DNA of 50,512 nucleotides, taken from a virus. The DNA lies in IMG/VR virus record IMGVR_UViG_3300036792_000226, positions 1 through 50,512 of that record. One strand, written 5' to 3'. Both the position numbers and the translations under genes were made by a program. The notes below the pieces were generated by a model that searched no databases, was not told where the DNA came from, and was given only the letters and a program-made list of their open reading frames with translations. The stretch's first letter is position 1. Each line of letters opens with the position of its first letter. Below are positions 45,793 through 50,512 of the stretch, one piece after another.

Positions 45793-46593
45793 GTGCCTGA
45801 TCGTACACAAAATGTGCTCATACCGCTGCCGTGCCCGTTCTGTGGCCGCGGCCCCGAAGTCATCGAACACGCAGGCCTCGCGCTCATCCAATGCGCGCAG
45901 TGGGACGATGTGCCTCCAGTGGTAGGTAATAGCGAAGGCCATAGCGTGAGTGTCCAGTGCCGCACGCTATCCGCGGCGCTCGCGATCTGGAACACGCGCG
46001 CGACGCCGGCGGCGCAGGCCTCGACCGACTATGACGCATGGAAACAGGCCTGGAATGACAACCGCGGTCCGCTGCCGCAGGCCACCAAGCTCACAGGGGA
46101 GCGGCTCGATAAGCTTCGCCGGCGCATCAAAGAAGGGCTCACACTCGAAGACTTCACGCGCGCAGCCTGGGCCTGCTCGCACACGGAATTTCTCTTGCGT
46201 GGGACACCAAAGCAGGAGTTTCATGCGACCTTCGATTGGCTGGTGAGCAACAGCGGCATAGTGGCCAAAGTGCTCGACGGAACCTATGGGCCAACCGGGA
46301 AGTCAGAGGCGGAGCTAAAGGCGGAGGCCGCGGAGAAGGAAAAGAGCGAAGCCTTTAAGACTCACGAAATGCTCGCGTACCTGTCGGTGCGACGACAGCA
46401 GGGGCATAAGCTCCCATGGGGCGGCAATCTGCTGCGGAACGTCGAGGAATGGGAGCAGGAGGCCCGCGAGTGTATCGCAAGGCTCGATGCAGGTAACACA
46501 ACAATCGCTCCGGAGCTGGTGACGATTGTACGCAACTGGCAGAAACGAATGGCAGAGGTAACTACAGACGCAACAGCGACATCGGGGAATTGA
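45793..46593 (+). CDS. Lar-like zinc finger fused to a replication-protein domain
   Basis: 266 residues from GTG at 45793. Residues about 12-70 have PCPFCG ... C ... AIWNTRA, the Lar (restriction alleviation) zinc-finger pattern. Residues about 100-175 (ERLDKLRRRIKEGLTLEDFTRAAWACSHTEFLLRGTPKQEFHATFDWLVSN) are like the C-terminal domain of phage replication initiators of the DnaT/O type, which use EFL ... FDWL. The combination in one chain is uncommon. Possible roles: helicase loading or restriction alleviation. First gene of the rightward operon. Confidence 0.65.
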   Translation: MPDRTQNVLIPLPCPFCGRGPEVIEHAGLALIQCAQWDDVPPVVGNSEGHSVSVQCRTLSAALAIWNTRATPAAQASTDYDAWKQAWNDNRGPLPQATKLTGERLDKLRRRIKEGLTLEDFTRAAWACSHTEFLLRGTPKQEFHATFDWLVSNSGIVAKVLDGTYGPTGKSEAELKAEAAEKEKSEAFKTHEMLAYLSVRRQQGHKLPWGGNLLRNVEEWEQEARECIARLDAGNTTIAPELVTIVRNWQKRMAEVTTDATATSGN

Positions 46594-46594
46594 G

Positions 46595-46625
46595 GTGATA
46601 TCGTTTTACTATCAGAGTGATATAT
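46595..46625. promoter_or_regulatory. operator cluster 6
   Basis: GTGATATCGT at 46595-46604 and an ACTATCAGAGTGATATA block at 46608-46625. Located between the replication-type gene and the Gp37/Gp68-type gene. Confidence 0.65.
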
Positions 46626-46655
46626 AGGCTGTTAGCTTTGCTGGGGAAAAACTAG

Positions 46656-47561
46656 ATGGGCGACCGATCCCGTATCGAAAGCGTGGATGCGAGCTGGAAC
46701 CCTACCTATGGGTGTTCGGCCGTAAGTAGTGGGTGCCGCAACTGTTACGCCCGGCGTATTGCTGCCAAGTCAGCAAAGCAGGGACAAGTGTACTACGGCA
46801 TCGCGAAGTATAGCCCGCTGGGGGCGCCGCGATGGACCGGCCGCCTGGTCCACGCCACGGAGAAAACCTTCGAGCCGCTCCGCTGGCAGGATAGCCGCAT
46901 GATCGCGGTGGATACCATGTCGGACCTGTTCCACGAGCGCATCCCGGACGCCTGGCGCGATGAGGCCTATGGGGTGATGGCGCTCTGTGGACAGCACACC
47001 TTCCAGGTGCTCACCAAGCGGCCGCAGGTGATGGAGCGGTATTTCTCCGCGCCGGAGATCTGGAGCCGAATTGAGGCGGAAGCCCGCCGCATCTATCGGG
47101 ACCGCCACGGCAAGCCCTATCCCAGCGACGGGCACCTGCAGGGGCCGCTGCCAAACGTGTGGCATGGCGTCTCGGTAGAGAATCAATCCGCGGCCAACTT
47201 CCGGGTGCCTGTGCTTCTTAAAGTGCCCTCTGCGCGTCATTACGTGGCCGCTGAGCCTCTCCTGGCACCGATCCGGCTATCCCACTGGCTTGGCGACGCC
47301 GGCGTGAGCTGGGTGGTTGTCTCCGGCGAGGGAGGACCGGAGGCCAGGCCTTGTGATGTGAAATGGATTGGCTCGCTGATAGAGCAGGGAAAAGCCGCCG
47401 GCGTGCCGATCTTCGTTAAGCAGCTCGGGACTGCAACCAACGTCTATGGGGCCACTCACGAAACCGGACATTCACCCACAGACACACGGACTCGCCGCGC
47501 CTCGGATATGGAAGAGTGGCCGGAAGCAATCCGGGTGCGAGAGATGCCGGATGCCGCTTAA
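46656..47561 (+). CDS. phage Gp37/Gp68 family protein (DUF5131)
   Basis: 301 residues starting MGDRSRIESVDASWNPTYGC. The hallmark S-x-GC-R-N-CYA (about residues 25-32) and the conserved LTKRP, W-x-GVSVE and SGEGGPEARP blocks define the mycobacteriophage gp37/gp68 family, whose Cys cluster and barrel strands suggest a radical-SAM-like enzyme. Substrate unknown, possibly a nucleic-acid modification. Positioned just upstream of ParA. Confidence 0.8.
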   Translation: MGDRSRIESVDASWNPTYGCSAVSSGCRNCYARRIAAKSAKQGQVYYGIAKYSPLGAPRWTGRLVHATEKTFEPLRWQDSRMIAVDTMSDLFHERIPDAWRDEAYGVMALCGQHTFQVLTKRPQVMERYFSAPEIWSRIEAEARRIYRDRHGKPYPSDGHLQGPLPNVWHGVSVENQSAANFRVPVLLKVPSARHYVAAEPLLAPIRLSHWLGDAGVSWVVVSGEGGPEARPCDVKWIGSLIEQGKAAGVPIFVKQLGTATNVYGATHETGHSPTDTRTRRASDMEEWPEAIRVREMPDAA

Positions 47562-47585
47562 ACACTTTCGTTCAAAAGGAGCACC

Positions 47586-48239
47586 ATGATTGTTGTGGTT
47601 GGAGGCCTGAAGGGTGGGGCTGGGAAGTCTACCGTTGCAACAAATTTGACGGTAATGCGGAGCAAATCAGGCGATGTTCTGCTAGTGGATGCAGATGAGC
47701 AAGAGACCTCAAAAGACTTTACCAATCTGCGGACGGAAGAATTAAAAGGCAGTGGCGGTGCAGGGTATACGTGCGTAGCTCTCTCGGGCCAGCTTGTAAG
47801 AACGCAGGTGATGCGCTTGGCGAACAAGTACGACGACATCATCATCGACGTGGGCGGCCGTGACACCACCAGCCAACGCGCCGCCCTGGTGATTGCGGAT
47901 ATCGTCCTGGTGCCATTCGTGCCGCGCTCATTCGATGTCTGGACTATCGAAGCCGTGGCCGATCTCATCACGGAAGTGCGGCCGGTGAATCCCAAACTCA
48001 GAGTCATGTGCTTTATCAACCGCGCCGATCCGCGCGGCCAGGACAATGCGGAGACGGCGGAGCTGCTGCGGGAAACCAAAGGCTGCGAGTTCATCGCGGC
48101 CTCGCTTGGCTCGCGCAAGAGCTTTGCCAATGCGTCCGCTCGCGGCCTGGCGGTGGTGGAGCTGAAGCCCGCCGATCCCAAGGCCATAGAAGAAATCGAA
48201 GGCCTGTACAACTACGTGTTTCGTCCAGCGAAACACTGA
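47586..48239 (+). CDS. parA: ParA-family partition ATPase
   Basis: 217 residues. KGGAGKST (9-16) is the deviant Walker A with the signature Lys, LVDADEQ is the A' motif (about 33-39), YDDIIIDVGGRD is Walker B (about 80-91). Short ParAs of this length without an N-terminal HTH belong to the Ib group, which work with small ribbon-helix-helix partners. It binds DNA non-specifically as an ATP dimer and positions DNA at cell division. AAAGGAG before the ATG. Its partner follows after an operator cluster. Confidence 0.85.
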   Translation: MIVVVGGLKGGAGKSTVATNLTVMRSKSGDVLLVDADEQETSKDFTNLRTEELKGSGGAGYTCVALSGQLVRTQVMRLANKYDDIIIDVGGRDTTSQRAALVIADIVLVPFVPRSFDVWTIEAVADLITEVRPVNPKLRVMCFINRADPRGQDNAETAELLRETKGCEFIAASLGSRKSFANASARGLAVVELKPADPKAIEEIEGLYNYVFRPAKH

Positions 48240-48243
48240 TATC

Positions 48244-48266
48244 GAACGCGGAACCTCTCCGCGTTC
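48244..48266 (+). terminator. stem-loop after parA
   Basis: GAACGCGGA / TCCGCGTTC (9 bp, 5-nt loop) directly after the ParA stop, followed by CCCCTTG instead of a T-run. A weak terminator or attenuation point between parA and the RHH gene. Confidence 0.5.
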
Positions 48267-48278
48267 CCCTTGTGCATA

Positions 48279-48308
48279 GTGATATAACTTGGATATCAGA
48301 GTTATACT
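48279..48308. promoter_or_regulatory. operator cluster 7 (between parA and the RHH gene)
   Basis: GTGATATAAC (48279-48288), GGATATCAGA (48291-48300) and GTTATACT (48301-48308). Located where autoregulation of a partition operon is expected. Confidence 0.7.
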
Positions 48309-48335
48309 CCGCCAGATAAGGGGAATCTCAGTTAC

Positions 48336-48614
48336 ATGCCGATTACTCGCCGCCCCAGCGCCAATGGCTCAGCCTCAGCGAAAGACATAAACGCAGTGAT
48401 CGGTCGCGGCGGGAGTCCTTCACGCTCCAGCGCGAGCGGAAAGAAGCCAGGACCTGTTGGACGCGGCCCTTTTGTCATGGTGATGCTGCGCATACCGGAA
48501 AACAATCTTGGCACCGTGGACCGCCTGGTCGGTCGCAGGGCAGTGAATATCTCCCGCAATATGTGGATTCTCGAAGCGATCAATGAGAAGATTCTGCGCG
48601 AGTCAAAACAGTAG
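48336..48614 (+). CDS. ribbon-helix-helix partner of ParA (ParB/omega-like)
   Basis: 92 residues. The first 45 are Ser/Arg/Gly-rich and flexible, like the N-terminal tails that stimulate ParA in ParG/omega proteins. Then a strand FVMVMLRIP (about 47-55), helix A (GTVDRLVGRRA) and helix B (SRNMWILEAINEKILRE) form an RHH fold. A dimer would bind palindromes with its strand. The match of WATCACW half-sites in the local operators to those of the omega repressor is discussed under findings. Confidence 0.7.
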   Translation: MPITRRPSANGSASAKDINAVIGRGGSPSRSSASGKKPGPVGRGPFVMVMLRIPENNLGTVDRLVGRRAVNISRNMWILEAINEKILRESKQ

Positions 48615-48617
48615 CAC

Positions 48618-48629
48618 AGTGATATCACT
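48618..48629. promoter_or_regulatory. operator 8, overlapping a start region
   Basis: AGTGATATCACT sits directly before the ATG at 48630 in the place of the ribosome-binding site. One perfect palindrome, no second copy. Confidence 0.65.
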
Positions 48630-48950
48630 ATGAAATCCGTCACCGAGGCAGAGTTTGATGAAGAGTTGCGACGCCAGGGAATCACACTCCATGAGCGCCG
48701 TCGCAGTATAGGTCGATCTTTCGGCATGAAAGATAACGAAGTGGCCGATAGCATCGAAGAGGCCTCTGCCGTTGTAGGGAGCGCTTGGCCGGGGCGGATT
48801 CGCGGGTGTGTGCGTGCAAAGTGCACGGAGTGCGAGGCGGTAGTCTCATTGTCGCCGCGCTCACAGAGAGCGCTGGCCACGCGCTCTGTACCTGTGCTCT
48901 GTATGCGTTGTGCGCTGCGCATTTTAGGAGAGCAGAGAGCCGATGCCTAG
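48630..48950 (+). CDS. zinc-binding hypothetical protein
   Basis: 106 residues. A helical charged start (TEAEFDEELRRQGITLHERRRS) and two Cys pairs, C-T-E-C and C-M-R-C, with hydrophobic strands between (AVVSLS, VPVLCM), fit a zinc ribbon. No Shine-Dalgarno sequence is visible because an operator palindrome fills the spot. Function unknown. Confidence 0.6.
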   Translation: MKSVTEAEFDEELRRQGITLHERRRSIGRSFGMKDNEVADSIEEASAVVGSAWPGRIRGCVRAKCTECEAVVSLSPRSQRALATRSVPVLCMRCALRILGEQRADA

Positions 48951-49233
48951 CGTGACGATGGACACCGAAACTCGATTCGAGAAGTCCTCACCATGCCCTG
49001 AATGCAAGTATGCGATAGACGCGGCAACGGCGGCATTTAGCCATGCGCGGCCTAAGCCGGGGGATGTGACGGTCTGTCTGAACTGCGCCGCGATCCTGGA
49101 ATTTGCCGATGACCTGACAGTGCAGCGCACCGATACAACAAAGCTCCCGCTGGATGTGTTGGAGCAGTTGGCAGAAGTGCAAGCGGCGGTTAGGAAGATG
49201 CACAAGCAACGTCCGCAGACGGCAAGCAAATGA
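48943..49233 (+). CDS. zinc-ribbon hypothetical protein
   Basis: 96 residues. CPECKYAID (about 18-26) and VCLNCAAIL (about 44-52) form a C-x2-C pair set, followed by a helical acid-rich segment (LDVLEQLAEVQAAVRKMHK). This pattern (PCPEC ... D-x-x-x-C-x-x-C-A-x-x-L-x-F) is widespread in phages and uncharacterised. Overlaps the preceding gene by 8 nt. Confidence 0.65.
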   Translation: MPSVTMDTETRFEKSSPCPECKYAIDAATAAFSHARPKPGDVTVCLNCAAILEFADDLTVQRTDTTKLPLDVLEQLAEVQAAVRKMHKQRPQTASK

Positions 49234-49448
49234 CGCGCGCGGAGCATCTCGCATGGGCAAAGCGCCGCGCGCTGGAGTACGTGGACGCTGGCGATCTGGA
49301 GCAGGCGGTTGCGTCGATGATCTCCGATCTGCAAAAGCATGATGATCTAAGCGACCATGCCGGCATCATGCTGGGCGGAATGCTGCTGTTCGGCGGCCAT
49401 ATGCGTGACGGCGAGGAAGTGCGCAAGTGGATCGAGGGGTTCAATTGA
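49230..49448 (+). CDS. widespread small phage protein
   Basis: 72 residues: MTRAEHLAWAKRRALEYVD ... AVASMISDLQKH ... GHMRDGEEVRKWIEGFN. This is a well-conserved phage family (in actinophages and others), function unknown. All-helical. Confidence 0.7.
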   Translation: MTRAEHLAWAKRRALEYVDAGDLEQAVASMISDLQKHDDLSDHAGIMLGGMLLFGGHMRDGEEVRKWIEGFN

Positions 49449-49675
49449 CGGTCCGCTATCGCATCAATGAAGCGCCGGAGTGTCCTGGCGGGCGCTCGAT
49501 AACGTGCCTGGTGTGCGGTAAGACGAGCTGCAACCCCAATGACGTGGACCAGCTATGGTGCGGGAACTGCAATCGCTTCCTGCGCGATCCTGGCGACGAT
49601 GATTCCGTGTATGAGTCGAGCGACAAAGTAAACGCGGCGCTGCGTCGCGCCGTGGATGAGGAGGGACTGTTTTGA
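49445..49675 (+). CDS. small zinc-ribbon phage protein
   Basis: 76 residues starting at a TTG (49445) that overlaps the previous stop and follows GAGGGG. C-L-V-C-GKTSCN ... W-C-G-N-C-x-R-F (about 19-42) is a four-Cys zinc ribbon, followed by an acidic tail. This arrangement (SITC-x-x-CGxxS-x-N-x-x-D) is common in phages. Confidence 0.65.
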   Translation: MTVRYRINEAPECPGGRSITCLVCGKTSCNPNDVDQLWCGNCNRFLRDPGDDDSVYESSDKVNAALRRAVDEEGLF

Positions 49676-50328
49676 GCACAGCGATTTCCTTTCGAGAGAT
49701 GCCCACCATTCCAGTGAATATGCGGCACCTGCCTATAGACAAGCGCGGTTTTGTCGTGCCGTGGTTCGTGAGATGGTTCGATGGCGAGCCAGAGTTTCGC
49801 GTTGCAGATATGGACAAGCTGATGGCGGCGATACGTCTAAAGCTCTGCTGGGTGTGCGGCAAGCAACTGCGCTCGAAGGTGCCGAATCCTTTTGTGATAG
49901 GTCCGATGTGCGCGATAAACCGCACCAGCTCAGAGCCGCCATCGCACATCGAGTGCGCGCGATTCTCTGCGAAGGCTTGCCCATTCCTCACCATGCCGAA
50001 GATGCGGAGGCGCGAGGATCATGTAACCGCGTCTGTGCCGTTTGGCGCGGGGGGCATGGGACTGAAGCGGAATCCCGGCGTGGCGCTGCTATGGTTCGCA
50101 CGTAGCTATGAAGTGCAGAGAGATGGCGCGGGCGGCTTCGTGCTGCGCATGGGCGATCCATCAGGCGTGGAGTGGTACTGCGAGGGACGGGAAGCGACGC
50201 GAGCGGAAGTGATGCAGTCGATTGAATCGGGACTGCCAGCGTTGCGCGCAGTGGCGGAGTTGCAAGAGGGCGGCGCAGCGCATCTGGAGTGGGAGATTGC
50301 GCGTGCGATGCGTTGGCTACCGCGATAG
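49672..50328 (+). CDS. conserved phage protein with Cys cluster
   Basis: 218 residues with TTG start at 49672 (TTGA overlap, GGAGGG upstream). The series RHLPIDKRGFVVPWFVRW, KLCWVCGKQLRSK, NPFVIGPMCAINRTSSEPPSH, ECARFSAKACPFL belongs to a conserved uncharacterised phage family of about 200-230 residues with a probable zinc site. C-terminal half (EWYCEGREATRAEVMQSIESGLPAL) helical. Confidence 0.75.
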   Translation: MSTAISFREMPTIPVNMRHLPIDKRGFVVPWFVRWFDGEPEFRVADMDKLMAAIRLKLCWVCGKQLRSKVPNPFVIGPMCAINRTSSEPPSHIECARFSAKACPFLTMPKMRRREDHVTASVPFGAGGMGLKRNPGVALLWFARSYEVQRDGAGGFVLRMGDPSGVEWYCEGREATRAEVMQSIESGLPALRAVAELQEGGAAHLEWEIARAMRWLPR

Positions 50329-50330
50329 AG

Positions 50331-50360
50331 ACGGACAGAAACGGACAAAAACGGACACGC
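50331..50360. repeat. three 10-bp tandem repeats (ACGGACA core)
   Basis: ACGGACAGAA, ACGGACAAAA and ACGGACACGC start at 50331, 50341 and 50351, in perfect helical phase. AT-rich sequence follows. Could be an iteron-like or regulator-binding array upstream of the right-end promoter. Confidence 0.5.
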
Positions 50361-50432
50361 GAAAAAATAGGAAACAACGAGAGTTACAAATAGCGCAGAA
50401 CAAGTAACAATGCGCGTGACGTATCCTCTACC

Positions 50433-50453
50433 GCGATATCAAAGTGATATCAC
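50433..50453. promoter_or_regulatory. operator pair 9
   Basis: GCGATATCAA (50433-50442) and GTGATATCAC (50444-50453), 24 bp upstream of a strong -35 box. This is the ninth cluster and the right-hand end of the series. Confidence 0.7.
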
Positions 50454-50476
50454 AGAAATGCAGGCGCGTTTTTCTC

Positions 50477-50506
50477 TTGACACCAGAGCTAATCTTCATG
50501 TAAAAG
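50477..50506 (+). promoter_or_regulatory. predicted rightward promoter
   Basis: TTGACA at 50477-50482, a spacer of 17-18 bases and TAAAAG/GTAAAA as a weak -10. The -35 is perfect, the -10 poor, so an activator (or the tandem repeats upstream) may help. Would transcribe genes beyond the window. The 184 bp after the last gene hold otherwise only the repeats and operators. Confidence 0.5.
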
Positions 50507-50512
50507 TACATA

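Noticed and set aside
47928-48236. Antisense ORFs to parA (102 and 217 codons)
   Set aside because: Shadows of the ParA gene, which has complete ATPase motifs.
1-50512. CRISPR array
   Set aside because: No regular 25-40 bp direct repeats with spacers; the only short arrays are the 10-bp repeats at 50331 and the operator clusters.
1-50512. Insertion sequence or transposase
   Set aside because: No DDE or HUH transposase-like protein and no terminal inverted repeats flanking a gene were seen.

Overview
The window is a stretch of a tailed double-stranded DNA phage (a free phage, prophage or phage-plasmid) with a high-GC genome. It carries a large terminase, a portal, a major capsid protein with scaffold, a complete short-tail module, a lysis cassette and many tiny overlapping accessory genes. 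The host is probably a soil bacterium. The TPR protein and secreted protein at the left end, and the style of the secreted tail-spike and esterase genes, remind me of Acidobacteriota, but that is an impression and not a proof. No integrase, polymerase, tRNA or rRNA gene is visible, so the window is probably part of a larger element.

Layout. 1-4.8 kb (+): a membrane-protein tail, a TPR protein and a secreted protein that look like host or moron genes, then a chain of twelve very small phage genes joined by 1-14 nt overlaps. 4.8-9.3 kb (mostly -): an accessory operon of small proteins that includes an Acb2-like cyclic-nucleotide sponge, several zinc-ribbon micro-proteins, a lipoprotein and an XRE-like regulator, interrupted by a two-gene plus-strand island (7.9-8.5 kb). 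9.3-9.42 kb: two intrinsic terminators closing the late operon. 9.5-11.5 kb (-): lysis genes. 11.7-27.2 kb (-): late structural genes in a T7-like order (scaffold, capsid, adaptor, nozzle, acetyltransferase-like protein, internal virion proteins, tail spike), with an HExxH protease among the internal proteins. 27.4-31.1 kb (-): an operon with a RyR-domain protein, a secreted SGNH esterase and small proteins. 31.2-32.12 kb: about 0.9 kb without a credible gene, densely packed with nested stems and ending in a strong plus-strand terminator; I read it as a giant structured non-coding RNA transcribed against the late genes. 32-37 kb (-): HTH protein, portal, terminase. 37-45.8 kb (-): small early-type genes, RusA resolvase, HAD-like protein and a HerA-like ATPase. 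45.8-50.3 kb (+): replication-type protein, Gp37/Gp68 family protein, ParA with a ribbon-helix-helix partner, and zinc-ribbon proteins.

A palindrome GTGATATCAC and close relatives recur in nine places between 35.2 and 50.5 kb, mostly at operon borders and around the ParA/RHH pair. This looks like a dispersed operator or centromere system serving both partition and early-gene control, and would fit a plasmid-like lysogenic state. Many of the smallest genes listed were translated by hand from the sequence.
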